Below, piece after piece: positions 10,001 through 22,000 of a DNA stretch of 64,000 bases (its first letter is position 1; each line of letters opens with the position of its first letter). A program made the position numbers and the translations under genes. The notes beneath the pieces are model-generated. The model ran no database searches. It was not told the DNA's origin and saw only the letters and a program-made list of their open reading frames with translations. The DNA is from Manduca sexta (Eukaryota > Arthropoda > Insecta > Lepidoptera > Sphingidae): the NCBI RefSeq assembly GCF_014839805.1, contig NC_051134.1, positions 11,811,170-11,875,169 on the forward strand. The letters are read 5' to 3'.

Positions 10001-13000
10001 CACGGATAAAATTAAAAGAAAGGGTCCTATCACATGAGCTGTTAGATTTGATTACAATAGACATGGCAATAACGCCGGAAAGCACGGAAATTCCGTCTAG
10101 TTTCTACAAGGTCCATGTAGTATACAACTCCAGATGTTATTTGCATACTGGTTAACATGATGTTGCGCTCTTCATGCCAGAGACTACACTCCCAAAGTAC
10201 GTGATGAGCAGATTGTTCAACTTCGTAAGTAGGTGTCGAGCATGGGCACGCAACAGAATCAACCAGCCTAAATGAGAACAGTACAGCCGCGACTAAAGCT
10301 AGTATTAGAATATAAAGACATTCTTACCTGGAAGTTATCGCACGGCGAGCCTGGCCGCAGACTGATGCCACCCTCGGGCAGGCCCACCTTGCCGGCAAAG
10401 TCGGCCGTGCTCTTGCACGAGTCGGGCCCGGGCCCGGTCTGGCACGCCAGCTGGCACAGCGTGCGCCGGTCCACCACCACGGCCGTGACGCCGTCGCCGC
10501 GGGGGTTGGGCGCCGACGACAGGAAGCACTCCGACATGTTCCACGCGCGGCATATCGACTCGCTGCACTCGCCGTCCTTGCACAGCTGCGTGCCTGCAAC
10601 ACCAAGAGACACGAATGAGCGAAAATTTAATTTAACGCTAGTGCTCTATTTATAATTGTATCTTTTTAATGAGATAACTGTTTGGGTGACTTTCTACATT
10701 TATAATTTAGTGATTTCGTATAAAATGTGAATTGAATTTATACAGTAATAAAGCAGTAAAATTGATTTTTTTTTTCGAGTAATCGCGAAAATGGACCAAA
10801 CAGAATAAAGTTTTTTTATTATATATATGACTTATTTTGATTGTTTTATTCTTGGCTTTGGATAGAGATTGTGATTATTTATAGAAATCAACCAAAAAGT
10901 TCTTAAAATATAATTTGAAGTCTGTCAAACACAAGCCGCAATAAGTAGTGAGCAGTAACTGCGTACCGTTGTTGCACTTGGTGTGGTTGGGCATGGCGGC
11001 GGGCGCGGGGCAGTCGGCGGAGTCGCCGGAGCAGAAGGCGGCGTGGCTGCACTCGGCCGCCTCGCGACACGTCTGGTTGCGCGCCGCCGCCACGAACTGG
11101 CACGACTGCGCCTGGCAGCACGGGCCTTGCGACGGGCTGCACAACACGACACTACTCAGTCGACACTCACACAAATGGATCAGAGGTGGATTGAAACCAG
11201 TGGCGGCCTTAGTGGGCGCGAGGCCCCAGGCGAAATCAAAAATACAACGCGTTGCCCCGGACGGCGCAAGAAAATTCCCCGGTTTTAACAGTTTGCTTGG
11301 TAAGATCGGAAAGTCCTCCAAAGCACCGCGCGCGAGGCCCCTGCAGGCGCGAGGCCCTGCGCGGTTGCCCGGTTCGCTTCCCCCTAAAGCCGCCTCTGAT
11401 TGAAACAAATTTTTAAGATTTATAATTATCTTCTTTGTTTGTATAACATCGCATTAGTATTCTAACTCTTATAATTGCTAGTTTGTCAACATTTTTGGGG
11501 GTATAAATGTTGAATGTAATTGATTGAATACGCCTAAACCACAGAACGAATTTGGAACAATTTTGGCACACAAATCCACCGTGTCCTAGTGTAGTCAGTC
11601 GGATATTTATTTCGAAAAAGGTATTTCACTCAATTCGGTGAATTTTCAATCAACATGTAGTCATAAATTAAATTTTTTTTTGGCCTATCTTTGCAAACCT
11701 GTAAACTACGCAACCTGTTTAAAACTTCAGAGTAGTAAGTGTATATAACTGCTATAAATGTATAACGTACCTGCATTGAGTATTCGCTCTCCTGGTGCAT
11801 CCCTTGGCGGTGCTGTTTTGTTCGCGATCGTAAGCGCTCACTTGTCGCGGGTAACAACAGCGGTCCTTGCATTCGTCGCCGTCGTAACCTACACCAATCA
11901 TAAAAACTTTTGTTAATACTTTACTATTTGTTTTGCAGGAAAAAACGCGTAGTCGCTACCACTGGCGGTTGAACGGAACAGTTATATAGGTTTCAGCGGT
12001 CTTACGACCCACAGTAGGCACTAGGGAGTATAGCATCATTTGAGCGAGCGTTAAACCAAATTCCTAAATTATTAATTCTAAAATCAGACTTGTTTTTATA
12101 TCAAAAGTAATCGAGCAACACGCCCATAACTTCCGTCTTGATAGTGGCCTCGAAATGCCATTCAAATAGGTTTGAATGGCATTTGTAATGGCCAGGGCAG
12201 CTATATAGCTATAGTTAAAGCTAAAGGCAAAATGTTTTTCCGACACTATCTTAAACTTTTGCCCGCAGTCCAATACCATGTATATAAGAATGCAATACGT
12301 ATGGGCAGTATTTATGTTATACTAGCGACCCGCCCCGGCTTCGCATGGGTGCAATATTTCTCCACTATTTAATGGATGTTATTATACATATAAACCTTCC
12401 TCTTGAATCACTCTATCTATTAAAACAAAACGCATCAAAATCCGTTGCGTAGTTTTAAAGATTTAAGCACACATAGGGACAGAGAAAGCGACTTTGTTTT
12501 ATACTATGTAGTGAAGTATGAGGTAGGGTGGTGGTGGAGGGTGTCGTACCGCAGTCGCACTCCTCGCCGACCTCGACGATCTTGTTGCCGCAGAAGGCGC
12601 CGGCGCTGGCGGTGAGGCAGTTGCGCTTGCGGCCGTCGCGCACGGCGTCGAGCACGGCGCTGATGTTGCCGACGCTGCAGGCGCTGAAGCGGCTGTTGTT
12701 GGGCCGGTCGCCCGACGTCGCCGACGCGAACATTATGAAGTTGCCCTCCTGCCCGCCCGGCCGACACTCCGACGGGTAGTCGTGCTGACAACGTACAGTG
12801 TCTTTAGTAGGTTTTATAGTGAGTGAAGAATAGATTACACGGAATTCGGTGGAGTAAAAATAGACGGTGCACTTTCGCCGGTAATGACTTTACTAGCAGA
12901 TATTACGGCCGCTACTCTGCAAAGAACATTAGCATTGACTCTGATCGATAAATTTTATCCGGTATAGCCTATTGAGCCAGCAAGGTTTATAATATGACAA

Positions 13001-16000
13001 GGACAACTGAGACTGAAATATATTTGTTCGGATACTACATATCATAATAGAGTACGATGAATTAACATAAATAGCGTTTAAACTTACCGGTGATCCAAAG
13101 TTGTGTCCAATCTCGTGGGCCAGCGTCAACTGGCTCACTTTGGGCGGCACGCGACTGTTGTAATTGACGAACGTGATGATGCCAGTGTTGAGCGACCGCT
13201 TGGTGCTCTGGTACATGCCTCCTATAGTCTCTGTGTACGTTTTGTACTTCTCGCATATGCCGCCAGAGGCGCCACTTGCACTCGCCACCCACGCCAGACC
13301 TGAATGTAAAAAGTTTTTATATTATCGTCCTATTTATCAGTTCTAATTTTGTGTTCAGAGTGGCTCTTTTTTTCGTAGTTTAGTTAATTAAACATTATTT
13401 CAATTACGAATACATGTAGTTATTTGATTGAATTTCGCGTTTTATTGGTCAAATACGAGACTTGGCTTTTGAGAATTATCTATTGTCCCAGTTTTTCCAA
13501 TTTTTATAATTAGAAAAATGATTGAATATGTGATAAAAATGTAAAAAAAAAACAATTAATTTCACGGAATAAAACCGAGTACAATATAATATTGTACCGC
13601 GTACACATCCAATATCCTCGCAACACGATGTTTACCGGTACTCTATATTTACATATACCTATAACTATATCTTCGTTATTTACAGGAAAGGACGGACGGA
13701 CGGAAGGACTAGTTACAGGAAAGTGAATATTCAACCAGTTAACTTTTTTTAATAATTTTCCTTATATTAAAAGTAATTTAAATCCGTTGACAAAAATATA
13801 TATATTTTTCTTCGATTACGATTTATCGATATTTTATTTAACACATCGATAAACGACGAACGTCCACGAATAATACAATATTTTATCGAACATATAACTT
13901 TAGTCTGACGTTTGGAAAACTAGCCTAAACCAAATATATCGGCATAATTATGTTGCTAGTTGACTTATCCCTAATTGACTTTTTCCTTAGGCTTCACTTC
14001 ACTTGACACTAGATTTGCCGTATTAACTAAGTATAAAATAACCCTTAAACACATACCTAGAGTTCCTCCAGTGAAGTCTCTGTAGGTGAACACGTAGGCG
14101 AGACAGAACGCCTCGTGGTCGCCGAGCGAGTGCAGGTTGAGGAAGTTGGAGACGTCGATGTTGCCGAGGCAGAACTGGTTCGTCTCGCTCTGGTAGTGGT
14201 GCGGGTGGCACAGGGAGTCGTCGTCGATCTGTTCGACAAACATTGTTTTATAAAACCTTACTCTTACTAATATTACAAATACGAAATTTGTCAAATTGTT
14301 GAATGTTTGTTAAAAGTAAAGGTTATATAATAATAAAGTACGCTTAAATAATTGAATTGACTGCCTCGGTGGCGTAGTTGTATTGCACGTCCGGTACAAT
14401 AGCGCTCTGAGGTCCTGGGTTCGAATCCCGGGTCGGGCAAAGTGATATTTGGGTTTTTCTGCTCAGTATCAGCCCGGAGTCTGGAATTTGTGCCCGAAAT
14501 GGCTATAGGCTCGCCCCCTATCACATCATGGGACGGAACATACTTGGCGAAAAGTGGGTGCCCTAGTTGCGCCTCTGCATACCCCTTCGGGGATAAAATG
14601 CGTGATGTTATGTTATGTAAATAAATGAATAGACACAAAAAAACGAAGCATGTTTAGGTAAACATGCTATAACGTTTACAATGAGGTCTTTATAAACATT
14701 ATAGTCACAGAAAGCTTTTTTCATTTAACCTTTTTATTATAAGGGAGATACTGTACACCAAGGGTACAATTGAAAATCATTAACTAAGGAGCCTGTCTAT
14801 TTGCACTTTAAGGACTTTTATCTTTCCAACAATTATATAATTTTATTTTCAAGCAGAAATTCGCAGCATATTGTTTTCTAAAAAATCTTTGCAAATAATG
14901 AAAATCCCAGGTCAACTATAAAACCGTCAGTGCAAGAATCGGTTCTACACTTCACTGATATTTCCCAACTAACTGTCCAATCAAAGGACATTGTCGAAAA
15001 TGGCCCCAGAACCAACAAAGGTGTGACTAACACCATAATTATTTATGTATTTTTTTATATTATTTGCAAATATGTGTATAATACGGACAAGCTGCTACAT
15101 CCAAAATGAATATAATATAAAAGTATGGTAACGACTTAAAGTCAAAGTCGCCGACATGTTTACTACTAATTGTGTATAGAGATGTACCGGTTCGACAAAA
15201 CGATAAATCTAATTACCGATAATTAATTATTGAATCATTTTAATATATTCGATTTGTTAGGCGATATGTTCTTTAATTATTATAATAATATTTAATCGAG
15301 CAGTGGATGCGCCTCAAATAAATAAGTAGTTAGTTTTAGGACTAAATTGATTATAGATCAAGTCGTCTATGAAAAAAGTTTTTTTTTTAGTTTTTAATTC
15401 ATATTGAGTTACTTTGTTCATTTAGATTCTATATTAGCGACCCGCCCTAGCTTCGTACAGATAGCAGAGCATAATATATTATGCAAACATTTATTTTTCT
15501 GTCTGACAAAATATTTATGAATTATACATATAAAAAGTATTAAATTACTATCGGATCCGCCCGTGAAAGATTTTCCGGGATAAGGGGCCCGCTAAATATT
15601 TTTCCGAATAAAAATAACCCTATGTTGAATAAAATCGATTTTTGTATAAATGATCGATATAATCGATCCAGAATCTAGTCGAGTAGTATCCCTAATTTCT
15701 TACTTTATTGTTCAATTCAATTTAATGTCACTCATACTTCACTCATCAGAGACAAATAAACTAGACTCTCACTTTCCATATAATATATTATAATTCTCTG
15801 ACTCTCACTATATCATTGACGATTCGGCTATTATAAAGACTCTGTGCGATTGATTACGATATCGACATACACTAGCTGTGATTTCTGGACTTTGTGAACT
15901 GATATAACAATTTACATGGCATTGATAACGGATACGAAATGGAAATTGCTTTTGCATTAATTTGGCTCTGCTGGCGGGTCCATGGTGTTGGAGAACGAGC

Positions 16001-19000
16001 AGATTCGCCATTGTATACAACAATGGACAGCGCCTCGTTTGGTAAGCACATTTTTCTTTAATCGTACAAGTTTAACTGCCGCCAAACTTCTAGTTCGCTC
16101 CTCAGTTCCTGTTCTTGGTAACTGCGTGAAGACAGACCAGAGTCTGTATACTACCTACTACACACTTTAGCATGTGGCTGTGGCAACTTAAGAGCAACTA
16201 GCAAGGATATTGTTGATTAAAAAATGTGTGTCATATGCTTGAAGGTTTCTTACATTTAATTCAGCTGGAAGATTTGAATACATAAATCTGCTTTCCGTGT
16301 GACACAATATTAATATATTGCGATTCTAATTTGAGCATAATGTGTTTGTTTGTTTTTTTTTTTCAGGTTGTAGCCTTTGATCTTATATGTACAGCATGTT
16401 GGACCACGGCCCAAGAGTCTAAACATACTTCAGCTGTAACAATGTTAGTAGAAGCTGCGTGCTCTGTAATAGAATGTTGGAACTCCGGACTCGCTCACAT
16501 CAAATAATTTCATTAAGGACAAATACTCCACATCATGCTTATAGCAGAAATATCATTTTAGAAAGACTTGCACCATTGGAGGTACATATAATGAAAGTTT
16601 ATATTCATTTAACTAATATGGTGATTGGCAAAACTGAATTGATAAATAATACCATAACAACAACCCTCCTGCACAATACTCAGATAATATTTTATAAAAC
16701 AATGTAGGTGATGAGGAAATAAATAATATGAACTGAAAATATTTTTTATTTGTTTAATTTAATACTACATGCCCTAAGAGTCTACTAAAAGTGTAAAATA
16801 TGCCATGCTTCTGATGAAGCGTGAATGCTCAACAGTGCACCTCTGTCTGTCTCTTCGGGGAATACGTACGTTTATATAGAAAATACATAAATTCTGAAGG
16901 ATACTCTTAGAGGATGTTAATACTATAACTACATAATAAGGTACATTTTTACTTATAAAAAATTATATGAATCAAGTCTTAAAATGATATGATATGATGA
17001 TTAAAATGATACATAGTAATGAATCTTTAGGGCTTATGTATATTAGATAGGTACTTATATCAATAAAAAGCATATTTAAAGCGTAAATGATAGGACTATA
17101 AATCTACTTTGAACATTGAAAAGTTTTCAATGTTTACTATCAATTATAACCTCAAAATCTCATCGTTTTTTTGGATTAATGCGATATCCCAGCTTGTCCG
17201 TTTTATAAATAACTAGCTTTTGCCCGCGGCTCCGCCCGCGTTTTAAAGTTTTTCGGGCTAAAGTTTTACATTATAAAAATTACGCTATATGTTCTTCCCA
17301 GGGTCTCAAAATGTCTCCATACCAAATTTCATCTAAATACGTTGGGTAGTTTTTGAGTTTAACACGTTCAGACAGACAGATGCAGCGGGGGACTTTGTTT
17401 TATAATATATTTTTGTAGAACTTTTTAAGAGGAACAATCCCGTCATACATCATTGTTACATAACGTTAACCGTTTACGCAGCGCACGGCAACAGAAGCTC
17501 TCAAAACTAATAAATTTTTCCCGTTTTTGCAACATGTTTCATTACTGCTCCGCTCCTATTGGTCAAAGCGTGATGATATATAGCCTATAGCGCTCCACAA
17601 ACAAAGGGCTATCCAACACAAAAATATTTTTTCAGTTCAAACCGATAGTTCCTGAAATTAGCCATTACTGCTCCGCTCCTATTGGTCATAGCGTGATGAT
17701 ATATAGCCTATAGCACTCCACGAACAGAGGGCTATCCAACACAAAAAAAAAAATTCAGTTCGAACCGGTAGTTCCTGAGATAAGCCATTACTGCTCCGCT
17801 CCTATTGGTTATAGCGTGATGATATATAGCCTATAGCACTCCACGAACAAAGGGCTATCCAACACAAAAATATTTTTTCAGTTTGAGCCGGTAGTTCCTG
17901 AGATTAGCGCGTTCAAACAAACAAACAAACAAACAAACAAACAAACTCTTCAGCTTTATATAATAGTATAGATATGTCATGAGAATTTATTAATGATTCT
18001 AAATATTATAAACATTTTTCCATTGCTGTTGGTTCCAGGGCGAATTATGTATGGGCACAGAACAATGTCCTTTATAAGATAACATAACATATTACAAGCA
18101 CATAACATTTTACAAGCCCATACCTTAATTCGCTGCACTTCAAACTTGATATTCCTGTGTTCCAGTCGTCCGTCGAACTTCGTGCCTCGGTATATGTAGT
18201 TGACGGCGGTGACGTGATGTGAGATTAGTGATAGGATCTCTTCGCGCGTTTTCATGTCCACTTCGGCCTTTTTGCTCGGGTCTTTGTGCTGAAATGATAT
18301 ACCCACTCATATTAAATGACTAGCTCATACGGTTTTCACTCTAATTCTAGAAAAAATCTTCCAAAATTCAACTGGATTCTGGAGGCATCTAACAAAACCT
18401 TTCAAATTCGGGATTTGCCTCTTGGTTGCTATGAAGAAAAAAAGAAGATAAGTACATGAATGACGAACTTTTTTAATGAGCAAAAAATGATAAAGTATGA
18501 CAGCTTTAGCATCAATTTAAATTCTAGTTATTTTTAAAGTCGATCATTGGCCGTCCGATTAATGGTTGGGTCGATCCATATATCGTCCTATTTTTGAAGA
18601 TCCATCTCATATTCGCATGGAACATTCGCAGTGCCTCTCTAGAATACCTAACTCTTCAGGACTCAATTCTACAAATTCTACATTTTGGGCAAAACGGTTT
18701 GCTTGGATAGATAGATAGATAGATAACTTGTATAGACCAACATTGAATTTAGGAATAAATGTTACGGTGTAGTTTTAAACATCCCTATAAGTATTGTAAT
18801 AGGTATCACACATTTTCCTTACACACTATAATTATACATTGCATGCAACTCTATGTATTTTTGTGTCCCTTAAGTGTGTCAGCGATAATAATTCATTATA
18901 CTAATTATTTGTAATAAAGTAACGGCTTTAATTATTCATTGCGTATTTTCCGCACAAACAGGACAATATGAACACTAGTCTTGAATACCAGAAATGCTAA

Positions 19001-22000
19001 ATAATGAGAAATCCGTACAGCACCAAATACACTCTTATAATGTATTTGTCAAATGATGTTTAATGAAATTAAAACGGAGGTATCGATACTGTAAATTATA
19101 GGTTATATTACTGTAATATTTTTTTGTATATTGCAAACAATGGTTACAAAAGCATGCATAAGCAGGCTTAATGCTAACGGCATTTTCAATTAACTTGTGG
19201 TGAGGTGCGTGATGTGATGAAGTATGAAATCATAAGGAGTATGTATGTCATTTTCAATTATTATTCAGAATCCAAAATAAATTAGCGAATGATTTTACTT
19301 GTTATTCACAAATATGTGATATAATATATATTTTTTCTATCTAAACTTTTAGATATACAGCAAGTATAAAGTAATCATTGTTTGGTTTTACATGCTATTT
19401 AGAAAAGTTAATTCTATTGCTATACAGCGTATATAGTATGATTTATGCCATTGCGTAATGAGTTTGTTTTTTGATCTAATAAATATTATTGATTGTACTT
19501 GAATACGAATTATAAAGCACCGAGTGGTGAAGCTCAGCCAGACTTAGGAAGTATTAATCTGTCTTTGACCTGATACTGATAAAGTAGACGATTTGGAGGA
19601 GTTCATACTTTGTATTATTATGTTTGAAAGAGTTAAAATACGTCATAATGATAAACTAACGGCCGATTTCTTTGAATTATTAACCGCTAATAATACGTTA
19701 CTGTTATGAATAAATCAATTCGAATAACTTATTTTCAATCCAACAACTTCATTCTGGTTGGTCTATATTCACCAGCGATCTGTTAATAAGAATCGGCCAC
19801 AATTCTATTATTATATAATAACGGAAGAAATTGAGTGGCTGACTGACTGATTGATCATTCGAAACAGCTGGAATTAGAAGCATGACGTTTTGCTCAAGGG
19901 TTCCTTAAATGACGTAAATGAGCACACAGAAGGGACGTTTGAAAGTCCTTGCCCTAAGGGATTGAAGTAGGAAGATGCGAGCAAAAGCTAGTTGATAAAT
20001 AATCTTACATCTGGAAAGCCTTCCCTAACGTGGGCCCATATGAGCGGGTCGGTCTGTATGTAGAGCGAGCAGGTGTTGCGGTTGTCGGGCGCGGCGCGGC
20101 GCGTGCGCGCGTGCTCGCCCGTGTTCGCGCTGCGAGAATACTTGTTGTGGTGCTCCCAGTACCTGAAACAAGCGTCACATTTGTTTTTATGTCGGATAAT
20201 GTTTAAAATGAATACTATGGAGCGCCTTTTTCTATGTTTCCCTTCGGTTGCATTATGAAAATTATAGGTGTTAGCCTGCCTATCAAATTTGACAAATGAG
20301 ACGAATGGCATACGTATCTGAATTTAACATGTAACGAATTGGCTTTCAAATTATTTCCGAAATACTAAAACGTAATATGAATAGTATGCATGTACACATT
20401 TTAACCTTCTTTAATTAATGATCGTCAGCATAATATTATCTGGGTAAAAATTACGTCAAAATATCTTGTAATAACAAAACGATAAATACAACTAACAAAT
20501 ACTGCAATCGAACACATTTTTTCCTTCTATTCAAGATAATTTACTCAACGAATCAACAATTTTGAATACCAAATGCAATAAATATTTATTACACTACCGT
20601 CGTGGAAACATCTCTAATTGCTATAAACGGACGTTTATGAACCAAAGTATTTTCTAATGACTTTAAGGTTCTATATTTCAATATAATTTGCACAAAAGTA
20701 TTTGACGCAAGAAAAATAACTTTTGTTGTTGTATTTACTTTTATCCTACACGACATGTATTTTTGTCTATTCTTCGCATTAATCGCGTTAAAATGCAACT
20801 GACAAATAAGCATTGCTATATTAATTTAATAATAATTGTCTAATAGGAATCGCTCTACATACGTAACAAAAAGACAATGCGAAGAATTGAGGACCTTCCT
20901 TTTGATGTCGGTTAAAATGTACCTAATGTAGATACATACCTAGGAGGATCGTCTCTCAAGCTGTTCGGATGTGGCGGCGGCGATCCTGACGAGTGGTGCG
21001 TGTGCGTCGGCGTCGAGTGCGGCGGCGCTGGCGCCGGCGACGTCGGCGGCTCCTCGTCAACGCCAGAGTTCTGGATTCGCTCCATCCATTGCACCACCTC
21101 GTCGGTGATGCCGCAGCCGCCCACATGACCTGCAGTACATAGAAATTACCTTAGATACAACAATGGCGTTATGTATGTTGTGAATTTTATTTTATTTTAT
21201 TTTATTTAATAGTCCATTTATGATTAAGCAAATCTAATATCTTCATTGTTTCTAGTTGAATTAATTTAAAATATGGTATTTAATTCGACACAGGTGAAAC
21301 AGACTTTTTTTTTTGATAAATTACATTATTGAAAAACAAAAATGAATTACATCCATAAATTCAATTGTGAAAATCAAAATCAAGATATTTCTCTACTCCA
21401 TAGAGAACTCTCGTAACTCATAGAGTAGCTTAGACGAATAACACTTAAAACTTGAATGTAGTTTCGAGTCCATCCACTCCATTCAACCCTATTCCATACA
21501 ATATTTTCAGTAGAAATATATTCACAGTAGAATAGTTATCACCTCCATTACAAGCTGACTAGACGTCATAATAACATTGGCTTCAGAGACCACAGCGTTA
21601 ATAAAATGAATGAATATTGTGAGCACTGTAGTCTGTAGGTAAGGCATTCACATCGCCCTAAGTTCAACGTTTTAGAGCTACGCTGTGAATTTAATAAAAC
21701 CGTCACGGAATCGCATTTAAGCCAATAGATGGTAATAAAAATAGTTGGCGCACTGTACAGTTTACACGCGAAAAATACGACGACGAAATGGTGTTTGTTT
21801 TGAGCTTTATCTATTCATATGATTACGGCAAACAATAAACGTCGATATGGTACGCACTTATCTTGAGCAGATATGAATGAAGGCCGCAGCCGTGAGAATA
21901 ACGAAAAGCGGTCTATAAAAATGCAACCGTCGTCCGTGACCGTATATTTAAAACCGTAACCATTCTCTCGCTTAAGGCGATACCTCAAGGTCCATTTTCA

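Larger units (their letters stand above)
11889..12549 (-). other. kuz intron (661 bp)
   Basis: Holds the hairpin at 12153-12184 and the short Helitron-like element at 12322-12514. Otherwise nothing seen. Confidence 0.6.
14229..18123 (-). other. kuz intron (3.9 kb)
   Basis: Holds the SINE at 14361, the Helitron relic at 15434, the possible relic exon at 16367 and the Helitron at 17213. The rest is unremarkable. Confidence 0.6.
18289..20008 (-). other. kuz intron (1.7 kb)
   Basis: Holds the GATA repeat, the retrotransposon-tail repeat at 19515 and the possible MITE at 19661. Nothing else seen. Confidence 0.6.

Noticed and set aside
10948..11403. 151-codon plus-strand ORF
   Set aside because: Shadow of kuz exon 11 running into the hAT-type MITE.
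14361..14440. Functional tRNA gene
   Set aside because: The tRNA-like head is joined to a SINE body and repeat tail, so it is a SINE promoter and not a tRNA gene.
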